Source of the DNA: Flavobacterium panacagri
GTDB lineage: Bacteria; Bacteroidota; Bacteroidia; Flavobacteriales; Flavobacteriaceae
NCBI RefSeq assembly: GCF_030378165.1
Contig: NZ_CP119766.1
Span: 4,526,001-4,590,000 of the forward strand
Length of the DNA stretch: 64,000 nucleotides
Reading direction: 5' to 3'
In this document: positions 42,448 through 51,594 of the stretch, in pieces
Layout: each line of letters begins with the position of its first letter
How positions within the stretch are numbered: the first letter of the stretch is position 1
Made by a program: the position numbers and the translations under genes
Notes under the pieces: generated by a model
The model's database searches: none
The model's input: only the letters and a program-made list of their open reading frames with translations
Told to the model about the DNA's origin: nothing

Positions 42448-42882
42448 TTATTGTTTGCTCTGCATTAAAAGACCAAACCAGTCTTCTAAATGCCAAGTAT
42501 GGGTAAGTTTGCCATTTTTCAAATAATGAAATTCATGCAGCGCTATTGTTACTTTCTTATTGGTTGGAGCAATTCCCATAATTTCATTTACATGCGTAAA
42601 CTGCATTGAAGCTCTTACAGCTGCACGCTCATGGCTGCCAAATATCTCATGAATTACAATTTCTATATCAGGAAACAATTCAAACAAAAATTTCATAATT
42701 GCCTGCAGTCCTTTAGGATTATCTTCCTGCTGCGGCGCCAGCGGAATATCTTTCCAGTCGGGCATGCAGATTTCGTCTAATACTTCTGGCTTTTTAAGTT
42801 TCCATGCTGCATAAAACCTTTCAATAGTATCTATTTCCTGTTTCGAAAGAGCTTTGACTACTCCTTTATCTTCTTTTTCCAT
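42448..42882 (-). CDS. SnoaL-like ester cyclase domain protein
   Basis: 144 aa, no signal peptide. NTF2-like fold with the SnoaL pattern: IDTIERFYAAWKLKKPEVLDEICMPDW, FLFELFPDIEIVIHEIFGSHERAAVRASM, and the final strand GKLTHTWHLEDWFGLLMQ. The His in THTWHLEDW is usual for this group. It lies between AraC and SDR genes, so it may belong to the same detoxification unit. The actual reaction is unknown. Confidence 0.87.
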   Translation of the reverse strand: MEKEDKGVVKALSKQEIDTIERFYAAWKLKKPEVLDEICMPDWKDIPLAPQQEDNPKGLQAIMKFLFELFPDIEIVIHEIFGSHERAAVRASMQFTHVNEIMGIAPTNKKVTIALHEFHYLKNGKLTHTWHLEDWFGLLMQSKQ

Positions 42883-42949
42883 TTTATATTCTTCTAATTG
42901 TATATAACATTCAGCTTATCAACTATGATCTAACTATTTTTAAGTCTAA

Positions 42950-43714
42950 TTATAGATTTGAACCTCCTGAAATTTCTATTCGCTGCGCATTAATCCAGCC
43001 GCCGGCATCACTGCATAAAAATGCCACCACTCCCCCAATATCCTCGGGCAGTCCAACTCTTCCAAGAGCAGTCTGCGAAGCCAGGTATTGGTTCATTTCT
43101 GCATTGTCACGTACCGCACCGCCCATAATATCTGTTTCGACAGCACCTGGAGCAATAACATTTACTCTTATATTTCTTGCACCAAGTTCTTTTGCCTGAT
43201 ATTTTGTCAATGTCTCCATTGCTCCTTTTAGTGCTGCATAAGCTGCAAATCCCGGCGTGACAAAACGAGTTAATCCTGAAGAAACATTTACAATTCCTCC
43301 GTAAGATCTTAATAATGGCAATAATTTTTGAGTAAGGAAAAATGGACCTTTAAGATGTACATTTTCCATTTCTGTAAATTGAGTTTCAGTGATAGCATCA
43401 AAATTTGCATAGTGAATAAAACCTGCATTATTGATCAGATAATCAATACCATCTGAGTTGAAATAATTAGTTAAATGGTCTTTAAGATTCTTTTCAAACA
43501 AATCAAAACTGAAAGAATCTGAGACGTCTAGTTTTATAGCGGCCGACTTTTGTCCGATATCATGAATCTGTTTTACAACATTTTCTGCTGCTTCTTTTTG
43601 ACTGTTATAGGTTAAAACTATATCCAATCCGTATTTAGCAAGATTTATAGCCATATCTTTTCCAAGACCGCGGCTCCCTCCTGTTACTACTGCAATTTTA
43701 CTTTGCGATGACAT
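42950..43714 (-). CDS. SDR oxidoreductase, module 1
   Basis: Start at 43714 (254 aa, MSSQSKIAVVTGGSRGLGKD). Classical SDR: TGGSRGLG, NNAGF, Ser in VSSGLTRF, YAALK at the catalytic Tyr-Lys, and the C-terminal RVGLPEDIGGVVAFLCSDAGGWINAQRIEISGG. It is closely similar along its whole length to the SDR at 61127-61894, and both have an AraC gene next to them, so the pair is a duplicated module. Confidence 0.92.
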   Translation of the reverse strand: MSSQSKIAVVTGGSRGLGKDMAINLAKYGLDIVLTYNSQKEAAENVVKQIHDIGQKSAAIKLDVSDSFSFDLFEKNLKDHLTNYFNSDGIDYLINNAGFIHYANFDAITETQFTEMENVHLKGPFFLTQKLLPLLRSYGGIVNVSSGLTRFVTPGFAAYAALKGAMETLTKYQAKELGARNIRVNVIAPGAVETDIMGGAVRDNAEMNQYLASQTALGRVGLPEDIGGVVAFLCSDAGGWINAQRIEISGGSNL

Positions 43715-43920
43715 AATGATTATTTTAGTGTTATTATGCTGCAAATTTCACAAGATACAGGAAAGATAATTTAGCCAAAACCATAATTTAAGTATCCAAA
43801 ACTGGTAAAATGGAATGGTCACCAGCTTTAGTGATTAAAAACGACATTCCAAATAATAATGTTGAGCTTTATCCCTTTCATAATGCTGCTAAAAAAAATA
43901 CCTTAGCAAATGGAGTTGTC

Positions 43921-43950
43921 TTCAAAAGTGACACAAAAAGCTAAGGTGAT
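43921..43950 (+). repeat. Short repeat family T, copy 2
   Basis: TTCAAAAGTGACACAAAAAG, then CTAAGGTGATTG. Matches copies at 32391 and 45656. Confidence 0.4.
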
Positions 43951-43991
43951 TGCTGCTTAAACTAGTTTTAAATCAAAATAGATTTTTAAAG

Positions 43992-44045
43992 CAATCCCCA
44001 ACAGGACATCTAAACCATATTTACATAGCCAATGAAAGGCAGAGG
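43992..44045 (+). repeat. Dispersed element R, copy 5 (left end only)
   Basis: CAATCCCCAACAGGACATC, then TAAACCATATTTACATAGCC and AATGAAAGGCAGAGG. It breaks off at a truncated reading frame, so the right half and hairpin are gone. Confidence 0.75.
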
Positions 44046-44093
44046 CTAGATACCTCCTGCACCAGCTACCACTATTAAAGATTTATCGCTCAT
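44046..44093 (-). pseudogene. Rossmann-fold gene, 5' remnant
   Basis: The minus-strand ATG at 44093 opens MSDKSLIVVAGAGGI and then meets TAG. The first 15 residues are a typical dinucleotide-binding start (VVAGAGG, as in NmrA/SDR-like proteins). The gene is cut off where the R element fragment begins. Its upstream spacer to 44336 appears retained, so a promoter may survive there. Confidence 0.6.
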
Positions 44094-44336
44094 AATTGTA
44101 TAATTTAATTTTTTGTGAAATTACGATGTAAATGGTTTACAAATGATACCGGTTACCTAAAGGATGCCAGATACACAATAGCTATTTACTTAAAATACAA
44201 CTCAAAAAGTTGTATTTTTTTTATTATTTATTTAACAAAACGGATTGTAAACGAGTTTTATCAAACTTAATTACACTATTGTAAATATGTATACAATTGT
44301 TACTTTTACACACTAATTCTATAGGATATAAGAAGT

Positions 44337-45641
44337 ATGATAATTAAAACACTTGCAAATAAAAAAATCTTATTACTTTTTATTATTTTATCTGTATTTC
44401 AATTATGTGCACAGCAAAAAGATAGTTTATCCAAGCAGTTCCTAATGAATATTGAAATAAGACCTAGAGGGGAATTTACTTCAAATTATATCCTTCCTCC
44501 TAACGATTCAATAGATCCTTACTTTTATATCACCCAGAGAAACAGAATTTCTATGAAGTATGCTAGAGAAAAATGGCTTATGAAATCCGATTTACAGGAA
44601 ATTCATCTTTGGGATAAAAACAACAAAGCTTCTAAAGTTGGAAGCATTAATTTTTATCAATTGTATTTTGAGACTAAGTTTAAATCAATAAATATACGTT
44701 TGGGAAGACAAAGTGTTTTATTAGATAATGGCAGATTATTCTCTGATGCTCCCTGGGCACAACAAGGAAGAGCTCATGAAGGAATAAGGCTAATGAAATC
44801 TTCAAAATATTTCTCTAATGATTTTTTCTTTCTATTTACCAGAAATTACAATTCTGAATTTGAGCCGACCTACTCGCCCGTTGCATCGAATAAATATAAA
44901 TATCTGTTGGTAAATAATTTCAGCTTCAATAACAATAATGGATTTTTATTTAATTCATTGAATGCTATTGATTTTTTAGAAACTACAAATTCAGGGAAAT
45001 TGTACACTCGTGCAACAGCAGGCGGAAGAATAGAATTTAAAACGAAAGAATGGTATTATACTTTAAATTCATATTTGCAGTTTGGACGTAATTCAAAAGG
45101 TCAAAAATTATTTGCTTACTATTTTCAACCTGAAGTTAAATTGTCCTTATTAAAATCTACTTGGCGATTAGGCACTGAAATAATAAGTGGCAGCAGACCT
45201 AATATATCAGATGGCAGTTCCGGCGATTTTGATGTTTTATACGGTGTAACATGGAAGTTCAATGGAAATATGAATGTCTTTACCCGTTTTCCAACTGATG
45301 TTAACGGAAAAGGTTTAATAAATCCTTATCTATTCACCGTAATTCCCTTAAATAATAAAATATCACTTCGTTCTGATTTTCACCTTTTTTATACTCAATA
45401 TCCTGTTCTAAATAATTTTGGCCAGAAAACGACAAAATTTCTTGGATATGAAACTGACCTTTCTTTGAAATACTTGCCAGTCAAAGAATTGGAAATTAAT
45501 TATGCCTTTTCTTTTTATAAATCAACAGACGCCATGGAATATCTGCCAAAAATTCAAGATGAAAATAAACTTGCTTTTTGGAGTTACTTGATGATTTCAT
45601 ATTCTTTTAACGCTGTCAATTTAAAGCATTATAAAAATTAA
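44337..45641 (+). CDS. Alginate-export-like outer-membrane barrel
   Basis: 434 aa with signal peptide ending QLCAQ (about 25). The body resembles the alginate_exp/AlgE-like family: NIEIRPRGEFTSNYILPP, TQRNRISMKYAREKWLMKSDLQEIHLWD, LYFETKFKSINIRLGRQSVLLDNGRLFSDAPWAQQGR, HEGIRLM. An 18-strand barrel is likely. The name reflects fold only; there is no alginate gene cluster here. It stands alone between an old gene remnant and rpiA. Confidence 0.88.
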   Translation: MIIKTLANKKILLLFIILSVFQLCAQQKDSLSKQFLMNIEIRPRGEFTSNYILPPNDSIDPYFYITQRNRISMKYAREKWLMKSDLQEIHLWDKNNKASKVGSINFYQLYFETKFKSINIRLGRQSVLLDNGRLFSDAPWAQQGRAHEGIRLMKSSKYFSNDFFFLFTRNYNSEFEPTYSPVASNKYKYLLVNNFSFNNNNGFLFNSLNAIDFLETTNSGKLYTRATAGGRIEFKTKEWYYTLNSYLQFGRNSKGQKLFAYYFQPEVKLSLLKSTWRLGTEIISGSRPNISDGSSGDFDVLYGVTWKFNGNMNVFTRFPTDVNGKGLINPYLFTVIPLNNKISLRSDFHLFYTQYPVLNNFGQKTTKFLGYETDLSLKYLPVKELEINYAFSFYKSTDAMEYLPKIQDENKLAFWSYLMISYSFNAVNLKHYKN

Positions 45642-45655
45642 ATAGAACTGGATTC

Positions 45656-45690
45656 CCTCCAAAAGTGCCACAGAAATCTAAGGCGGTTTT
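45656..45690 (+). repeat. Short repeat family T, copy 3
   Basis: CCTCCAAAAGTGCCACAGAA, then ATCTAAGGCGGTTTT, just after the barrel gene. Confidence 0.4.
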
Positions 45691-45738
45691 GTAAAAAAGA
45701 AGCTCACATAAAAAACTATTAAATTGAATAATTCCGCT

Positions 45739-46410
45739 TTAATCAAAAATTATGGTTGAATCTCCTTTTCCCATGATAACTTTACTTGTCAGACCGATAA
45801 ATATTCCATGTCCAACAATTCCATTAATATCATTTAACTTTTTAGATAAAGAAGCAGGATCAGAAATGATGCCAAAATCAGCATCTATAATATTGTTTGC
45901 CTGATCTGTTTTAAATGGTCTATCTCCTTCCATCCTAATTTTTCCAATTCCATTTAATACTTTAATTTGACTTAAAATATAATTTGAAGCAAATGGAATT
46001 ACTTCAATTGGGACTTTGAATTTCCCTATTTGTTTTACTTCTTTTGATGAATCCGCTATTATAATTTCTTGTTTTGTTAATGAGGCTACAATTTTTTCTC
46101 TAAGCAATGCACCCCCACCTCCTTTGATTAAAATTAAGTCAGAGGTAAATTCATCTGCTCCATCAATTGTGATATCTATTGAATTTATCAAATTAATATC
46201 AATCAAAGGAATATTTAAAGCCTCAGCAAGTTCTTTAGTTTTATTAGAAGTTGGTACCGCTTTTATTTTTAGGCCATTGCTGACAAGTTTTGCAATTTCT
46301 CTTATTGCATAAACAGAGCTTGAACCTGTACCTAATCCCACAATCATATTATCTCCTAGTAATTTAACCGCTTCTTTTGCCGCTAGCTCTTTTTCTTGTT
46401 CTAAATTCAT
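45739..46410 (-). CDS. rpiA: Ribose-5-phosphate isomerase A
   Basis: Converts ribose 5-phosphate and ribulose 5-phosphate in the pentose phosphate pathway. 223 aa, full length. Marks are VGLGTGSSSVYAI near residue 25, the catalytic ITIDGADEF (Asp and Glu), KGGGGALLREKIVA, and the C-terminal NGIVGHGIFIGLTSKVIMG. Monocistronic, opposite to its neighbours. Nothing unusual. Confidence 0.95.
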   Translation of the reverse strand: MNLEQEKELAAKEAVKLLGDNMIVGLGTGSSSVYAIREIAKLVSNGLKIKAVPTSNKTKELAEALNIPLIDINLINSIDITIDGADEFTSDLILIKGGGGALLREKIVASLTKQEIIIADSSKEVKQIGKFKVPIEVIPFASNYILSQIKVLNGIGKIRMEGDRPFKTDQANNIIDADFGIISDPASLSKKLNDINGIVGHGIFIGLTSKVIMGKGDSTIIFD

Positions 46411-46594
46411 GGTTTATTAAATTTGTGAATCTTCAATTAAAAGTAGTAGTAAATTCTATTACAAATTTATTTTTTTAATAAATGGTGTTCTTATCCAATA
46501 CACTAATATTAATTTATGCTTTTTATTTGTCATTAAAAAACACTGTAGTTTTTTAAGCTAAAAACTACTTAAAAGGACACCTTCTCCATTTCAA

Positions 46595-46658
46595 CGATTC
46601 ATTTTGCCTGTTTACCTAAAATCATACCTTTTAAAGAAGTTTTCTAAAGACCTTTACA
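46595..46658 (+). promoter_or_regulatory. Two-part upstream motif of dps
   Basis: CGATTCATTTTGCC starts at 46595 (TTTTGCC at 46602). TTTACATA starts at 46653, 51 bp later. TTTTGCC ends 96 bp before the ATG. The same arrangement occurs at 50450 and 53287. Confidence 0.6.
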
Positions 46659-46703
46659 TAAGAAAACAAAGCATTACTGCTTATAACTTAAAAACTTGAA
46701 ATT

Positions 46704-47177
46704 ATGAAAGCAACCATTGGCCTTACAGAAAAAAATACTGACGCTGTTTCTAATGAATTAGCAAAACTGCTCGCAGACGAATTTGTACTTTATACTAAAA
46801 CCAGAAATGCACACTGGAATGTTACAGGCGATAATTTTCATGCCAATCACATTTTCTTCGAAAATCAATACAAACAGTTGGATGAAATCATTGACAGCGT
46901 TGCAGAACGTATGCGTAAAATTGGCCACTACGCACCAGCAACCTTAAAATCATATCTTGAACTTACGCATCTTACAGAATATAGCGAAAGAACAAACGAT
47001 GGTTTAGGTTTTATGAAAGATCTATTAAAAGACCATGAAAGTATTATTGAATTTATCCGTGGCAACATCACTCCTTTTGCTGATGATTACAAAGATTACG
47101 GATCAAGCGATTTTATTACCGGCTTAATAGAAATTCATGAAGAAATGGCATGGATGATACGCTCTTACTTTAGATAA
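46704..47177 (+). CDS. dps: Dps ferritin-like DNA-protection protein
   Basis: 157 aa. Forms dodecamers that oxidise Fe2+ with H2O2 and shield DNA in stress. The intersubunit ferroxidase ligands are all present with Dps spacing: His37 in RNAHWNVTG, His49 in ANHIFFEN, Glu53, Asp64 and Glu68 in EIIDSVAERM. The C-terminal helix ends AWMIRSYFR. Its upstream region carries the two-part motif shared with two other stress-type genes, and a LytTR regulator gene follows 46 bp downstream. Confidence 0.95.
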   Translation: MKATIGLTEKNTDAVSNELAKLLADEFVLYTKTRNAHWNVTGDNFHANHIFFENQYKQLDEIIDSVAERMRKIGHYAPATLKSYLELTHLTEYSERTNDGLGFMKDLLKDHESIIEFIRGNITPFADDYKDYGSSDFITGLIEIHEEMAWMIRSYFR

Positions 47178-47194
47178 AATAACAAGGAATAAGT

Positions 47195-47202
47195 ATATTT
47201 GT
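47195..47202 (+). promoter_or_regulatory. -7 promoter box of the LytTR gene
   Basis: TATATTTG fits TAnnTTTG, 21 bp before the ATG, so the regulator can be expressed separately from dps. Confidence 0.5.
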
Positions 47203-47223
47203 CTAAACCAAAAACCAAATACC

Positions 47224-47919
47224 ATGAAAGCGTTAATTGTTGATGACAATGATATTGCAAGAACTACTTTATCTCATTTGGCAAAACAAATTCCGAATCT
47301 TACTGTTGTAAATGAATATTCGAATGCTATTGAAGCCTATCATCATTTACAGGAAAATCAGGTAGATTTGATTTTTTTGGATATCGAAATGCCTGAGATG
47401 ACGGGAATTGAATTGACAAAAAATATCGCAGGGAAAGATATCATCATCATTTTTACCTCTTCTAAAAAAGAATATGCGCTGGAGGCATTTGAATTGAATA
47501 TCGCAGATTATATTCTAAAACCAGTTACTCCTGCCCGATTTTTACAGGCAGTGAGTAAAGCACAGTCTATCATTGAGAGCAGAAAAGAGAATATACAATT
47601 TGGTAAAGAAGAATTTTTATTCGTTAGAGATTCTAATATTACCAGACGACTAAAACTAGATGATATTTTTTATGCTGAAGCAATGGGAGATTATGTAAAG
47701 TTTTACACCAAAGAAAAAATGTTTGCCATTCACGGCAAAATGAAAACTGCCGAAGAACGTCTGCCAAAAGATGATTTCATTAGAGTACATCGTTCTTATA
47801 TTGTTTCTATTGGTAAAATTGACACTTTACAAGAAGGAGGTATTATGATTAACAAAAAATTTATTCCTGTTGCAGATGCTTACAGAAAAGCACTTAACAC
47901 TAGGATGAATGTTTTCTAA
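47224..47919 (+). CDS. LytTR-family response regulator
   Basis: 231 aa. Receiver domain (1-120; VDDND pocket, Asp53 in LIFLDIEMPEMTG, Lys in ADYILKPVTPARF), then a LytTR DNA-binding domain (about 135-231) with FLFVRDSNITRRLKLDDIFYAEAMGDYVKFYTKEK and RVHRSYIVSIGKID. LytTR proteins bind direct repeats about 21 bp apart. The motifs before dps, 50542 and oxdC show CGANT-type elements 21 bp apart, which makes them plausible targets. A hybrid kinase gene follows 84 bp downstream as likely partner. Confidence 0.94.
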   Translation: MKALIVDDNDIARTTLSHLAKQIPNLTVVNEYSNAIEAYHHLQENQVDLIFLDIEMPEMTGIELTKNIAGKDIIIIFTSSKKEYALEAFELNIADYILKPVTPARFLQAVSKAQSIIESRKENIQFGKEEFLFVRDSNITRRLKLDDIFYAEAMGDYVKFYTKEKMFAIHGKMKTAEERLPKDDFIRVHRSYIVSIGKIDTLQEGGIMINKKFIPVADAYRKALNTRMNVF

Positions 47920-48003
47920 ATGTCATTTTATTTTTTCTGCTGCGTAAACTAGAATGCTATCTTATTGAATTAAGATCATACAATTTCATTTACACTTATT
48001 TAT

Positions 48004-50211
48004 ATGATAAATACGTCTACCGTAATGGGTAACAAACGCTTTAGTTATTTTATCATTAGCAGTTTTATTTTATGCAGTATATTATTGATTGCTGTACAAA
48101 TTAATTCGGCTCAAAATACTAAAGAACTCATACGAAATAATAATACCCTTTTAAACGAATTGCGTTCCAGTAATCATTTAAGAGAAATTGACCGCGATAT
48201 TCTGGGTGTCGAAAGCAGAATTCGAGCTTCGATCGCTACTAATGACACTACACATTTAGAAGGAATCGATCAAAAGATCAGGCAGATTAGAAATTTTCTC
48301 GATTCCCTTTCTGTGGATAATGCCGATCCTGAAGAGGAAAAGTTAATACAAAGACTCGGAGTTTTGGCTCAGGATAAAATGGTCACAAAAGGAAAACTCC
48401 TGCATCGTTTTGATTCTTTAGGAAATATGGATGATGATAGCTCCATTGCCAATCCTAAAGCCAGAATAATTTCTAATGAGATTACTGATATTACAGCAAA
48501 GATTTACCGTAAGCGCCAATTGCGCATGGTGGAGTTGCGAAATCTAAGTCTGGAAATGGGTCGAAGAGCAAAACTTTACGACATTTCCTTATTAGTTTTA
48601 CTAGTTTTGAGTGGTGCCGTTATAGGATATCATATTATGCGCCAATTTAGAAGACAACATTTTCTGATCAAAGAATTGGATATTGCAGAAAAAAAAGCAT
48701 CGATCGCTGCTCAGACTAAAGAAAATTTTCTGGCTAATATGAGTCATGAAATCAGAACGCCGCTCAGTGGTATTTTAGGCTTCACCAATTTATTACAAAA
48801 AAGGCCTTTGGATGAAACTTCCGCAGAATTTGTAAATTCTATTCAGCGTTCGGGCGAAAATTTAATGACCATTATTAATGACATACTCGATTTATCTAAA
48901 ATTGAGGCTGGAATGATGCGTATTACGCCCGGAATATTCAGCATCAACGGATTATTGGATTCGGTTGAAACCCTTTTTTCAGAACGTGTAAAAGAAAAAA
49001 AAATAACCATCTCCAGTAAAGTCGATACTTCGATCCCTGATACTTTAATTGGTGATGCCACGAGATTAACTCAAATATTGGTAAACCTCATTGGAAATGC
49101 CATAAAATTTACCCATCAGGGATCTGTAAGCATTGAGGTCTATAACAAACTACAACATGAAGACAAGGTCATTGTAGGCTTTAAAATTACGGACACGGGA
49201 ATTGGAATTGATAAAGAAAAACTAAATGAAGTCTTTGAAAGATTCAATCAAGGTGAAGACTCTACCACTCGAAATTACGGTGGGACTGGCCTCGGATTAT
49301 CAATAGTAAAAAAGCTGATTTTATTGCAAAACGGTGATATTGAAGTAAAAAGTGAACAAGGAAAAGGAACAGCCTTTAGCTTTTATATTCCGTATGATAT
49401 TGCTAAAGAACAGCTCAATTCTAAACCTATTGCCAATATTAACCACTTTAAAGATATATCAAATACCGCTTTGAGAGTTTTAGTTGTAGATGACAACGCG
49501 ATCAATCAAAGTTTAATGAAACATTTGCTTTCACAATGGAATGTTGATTTTGAAATGGCTTCTAACGGTTTGGAAGCAGTCGAATATCTAAGGAAAAAAG
49601 ATTGTGATCTTGTATTAATGGATTTACAGATGCCTCAAATGGATGGATATACGGCTGTTCAGCAAATTAGAGAAATCTTAAAACTAGATATTCCCATAAT
49701 TGCCATGACGGCACATGCCCTGCCTGGCGAAAGAGAAAGATGTTTGAGCCGAGGAATGAACGAATACATTTCAAAACCTATAAAAGAGGAAGAACTTTTT
49801 AAACTGATTGCTGCTTTTGGACTGAAAGAATCAAATTCGGAAGAAACAAACATTATACAATCTGATCCTGTTTTTCAACATATTGATCTTTCGTATATGC
49901 AATCTGTAAGCGCTGGCAATAAAGCGTTTGAACAAACTGTCACCAAACAGTTTATTGACAATGTGCCACTACATTTGGAACAGCTTATGACGGCTTATCA
50001 AAATCAAGATTTTAAAATGGTGAAACTTAGAGCACATGACTTGCAATCAAGTGCTGCTATAATGGGACTATTGCCTCTTTTAGAAGAAAAACTTGATATT
50101 CTTGAATTGGCTACAGAACAAAATGCAACTTTACAGCAAATTTTAAATGATGTCGAAAAGATTTTGAACTCGTCTCTCTTAGAAGCTAAAGTTTTTTTAG
50201 AATCACTGTGA
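48004..50211 (+). CDS. Hybrid sensor histidine kinase with receiver and Hpt
   Basis: 735 aa. Two membrane helices (FIISSFILCSILLIAVQI near 15-33; DISLLVLLVLSGAVIGYHI near 197-215) enclose a ~160-residue helical sensor resembling CHASE3. The HisKA carries His248 in NMSHEIRTPLSGILGF, and the HATPase has NLIGNAIKFTH, DTGIGID and GTGLGLSIVKKL. A receiver has Asp540 in LVLMDLQMPQMDG, and an Hpt domain has His678 in LRAHDLQSSAAIMG. All elements of a phosphorelay are on one chain. The upstream LytTR protein is the obvious output, giving a membrane stress-sensing pair. A terminator follows. Confidence 0.94.
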   Translation: MINTSTVMGNKRFSYFIISSFILCSILLIAVQINSAQNTKELIRNNNTLLNELRSSNHLREIDRDILGVESRIRASIATNDTTHLEGIDQKIRQIRNFLDSLSVDNADPEEEKLIQRLGVLAQDKMVTKGKLLHRFDSLGNMDDDSSIANPKARIISNEITDITAKIYRKRQLRMVELRNLSLEMGRRAKLYDISLLVLLVLSGAVIGYHIMRQFRRQHFLIKELDIAEKKASIAAQTKENFLANMSHEIRTPLSGILGFTNLLQKRPLDETSAEFVNSIQRSGENLMTIINDILDLSKIEAGMMRITPGIFSINGLLDSVETLFSERVKEKKITISSKVDTSIPDTLIGDATRLTQILVNLIGNAIKFTHQGSVSIEVYNKLQHEDKVIVGFKITDTGIGIDKEKLNEVFERFNQGEDSTTRNYGGTGLGLSIVKKLILLQNGDIEVKSEQGKGTAFSFYIPYDIAKEQLNSKPIANINHFKDISNTALRVLVVDDNAINQSLMKHLLSQWNVDFEMASNGLEAVEYLRKKDCDLVLMDLQMPQMDGYTAVQQIREILKLDIPIIAMTAHALPGERERCLSRGMNEYISKPIKEEELFKLIAAFGLKESNSEETNIIQSDPVFQHIDLSYMQSVSAGNKAFEQTVTKQFIDNVPLHLEQLMTAYQNQDFKMVKLRAHDLQSSAAIMGLLPLLEEKLDILELATEQNATLQQILNDVEKILNSSLLEAKVFLESL

Positions 50212-50276
50212 AATAAATAAGACAAGAGCTCGTTTTAAATTCAAGAAAAACCATCTTACTATATATTATTCGATTG

Positions 50277-50303
50277 AAAGACTGTCTGTAAAAGGCGGTC
50301 TTT
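50277..50303 (+). terminator. Rho-independent terminator
   Basis: AAAGACTG / CGGTCTTT with a T-run, about 65 bp after the hybrid kinase gene. Confidence 0.8.
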
Positions 50304-50348
50304 TTTATTTTATTCTAATTTAGTAATAACCCTGATTCTCTTTGCGTC

Positions 50349-50368
50349 CCAGTGGTTGAAACCACTGG
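50349..50368. repeat. Perfect 9-bp inverted repeat
   Basis: CCAGTGGTT-GA-AACCACTGG, a compact palindrome in the spacer before the SRPBCC-like gene. It resembles hairpins scattered in flavobacterial genomes. No other copy was seen in this window. Confidence 0.45.
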
Positions 50369-50449
50369 TTATGTTTTCTCAGATTGAAATATTTTTATTG
50401 TCTTCATTCCAAACTTCAGAACAACAAACGATTGATTTCGCTATTTAAA

Positions 50450-50513
50450 CGAGTGTTTTTGCCCATTCGATGAATAGTGGAATGCTACACGAATGTAAGG
50501 CAGTAAATTTACT
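50450..50513 (+). promoter_or_regulatory. Two-part upstream motif of SRPBCC-like gene
   Basis: CGAGTGTTTTTGCCCATT starts at 50450 (TTTTGCC at 50457). TTTACTT starts at 50508, again 51 bp on. TTTTGCC ends 79 bp before the ATG. Confidence 0.55.
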
Positions 50514-50541
50514 TCAGTTAAACATTTAAAACCAAGAAATC

Positions 50542-51099
50542 ATGGAAATCATCCAAACCAAAGAAAACGCATTATCACATTCAGCAGTAACTACAGTTAT
50601 TAATGCTCCTATTGAAAAAGTAAATATTGCAGACTGGCTTTTAAACCTTCCTGATGCAGAATACCAACGTTGCTCAACTCAGCATATTGGTGCAGGAATT
50701 ACCAGCACCTATGAAGGCGAACCTATGTCTATTAATGTAGAAACAATTGGCGACGCTTTAATGGTGCAGCATTATGTGGCAACAGTTCACCGTCCCGATT
50801 ATTGCCGTATGTTATCAATTTCAGATTCTATTACTCAAAACGGACGCACTAAAGTTCAGGTTTTATGGGAACTTAAAGTAACCAAAATAGATGAGAATAC
50901 CTGTCTTTACACCAACGAAATTCACGCAACAGCAACACCAGAAATGTTCGAATATCTAAAAGAACATAACATAAATCTTGCAGGTGCAGCAGCTTCAAGA
51001 CAAGCAGCTTCTGATGCTCACAATCATGAAGAAACTCCTAACTTTGCTAAAAGCATCGAAAACAAAGCATTAACTGGCAAATACAATCAGCCTTTTTAA
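50542..51099 (+). CDS. SRPBCC-like hypothetical protein
   Basis: 185 aa, no signal peptide. The first 150 residues have the alternating pattern of a START/SRPBCC ligand-binding domain (VTTVINAPIEKVNIADWLLNLPDAEYQRCS, VQVLWELKVTKIDENTCLYTNEIHATATPEMFEYLKEH). The tail is Ala- and His-rich. I cannot name a specific family or ligand. The two-part motif upstream groups it with dps and oxdC, so it is probably stress-induced. It begins a run of small detoxification-type genes. Confidence 0.7.
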   Translation: MEIIQTKENALSHSAVTTVINAPIEKVNIADWLLNLPDAEYQRCSTQHIGAGITSTYEGEPMSINVETIGDALMVQHYVATVHRPDYCRMLSISDSITQNGRTKVQVLWELKVTKIDENTCLYTNEIHATATPEMFEYLKEHNINLAGAAASRQAASDAHNHEETPNFAKSIENKALTGKYNQPF

Positions 51100-51112
51100 T
51101 AATATAAAAATC

Positions 51113-51147
51113 GAGCGTGCTAATGTACGCTCCTTTTATTTTTTGAG
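51113..51147 (+). terminator. Terminator between 50542 gene and lipocalin-like gene
   Basis: GAGCGT / ACGCTC stem followed by CTTTTATTTTTTG. It ends only 5 bp before the next ATG, so some read-through would be needed to express that gene from upstream. Confidence 0.75.
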
Positions 51148-51151
51148 TATT

Positions 51152-51583
51152 ATGAAAGAAAATTTATTTAAAAAACTGATTGGTTCCTGGATTTTGGTTG
51201 AATTGATTGAAGTACCTTTAGATGGCAGAGAAATTACACATCCGATGGGAATCAAACCAAAAGGTCTTATTATTTACAATAATGACGGTTATATGTCGGC
51301 ACAAATAATGAAAACTGATTCTGAAAATTCCGACGCAAAAGATAATGAGAGTTATCTCGCCTATTCAGGACCTTTCAAAACAGACGATGAAAAACAAATA
51401 GTCAGTCATACGATGTACGTTTCGCTTTTGGAAAGTTGGCGAAACCAGACACAAAACAGAAAAGTTCTTTTTAAAGATAATTTATTGCATTTAGAGACCG
51501 AAAAACCTTTTATAAGTAATTCGCGTTTGGTAATTCATAAACTCACTTGGAAAAGAATCGAACAATCTAATAAAAATCATTAA
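51152..51583 (+). CDS. Lipocalin-like domain protein
   Basis: Start at ATG 51152 (143 aa), three codons inside a longer frame that begins with TTG. The pattern LFKKLIGSWILVELIEVP, KGLIIYNNDGYMSAQIM, YLAYSGPFKTDDEKQIVSHTMYVSLLESW and RLVIHKLTWKRI is that of the Lipocalin_5 family, small cytosolic barrels often encoded beside oxidoreductases. Ligand unknown. It is 11 bp before a quinone oxidoreductase gene, so the two are cotranscribed. Confidence 0.85.
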   Translation: MKENLFKKLIGSWILVELIEVPLDGREITHPMGIKPKGLIIYNNDGYMSAQIMKTDSENSDAKDNESYLAYSGPFKTDDEKQIVSHTMYVSLLESWRNQTQNRKVLFKDNLLHLETEKPFISNSRLVIHKLTWKRIEQSNKNH

Positions 51584-51594
51584 TCCTAAACCAA

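Noticed and set aside
43810..43944. 44-codon plus-strand frame starting MEWSPALVIKND
   Set aside because: It ends in repeat family T, has no recognisable domain and no supporting neighbour; too weak to list as a gene.
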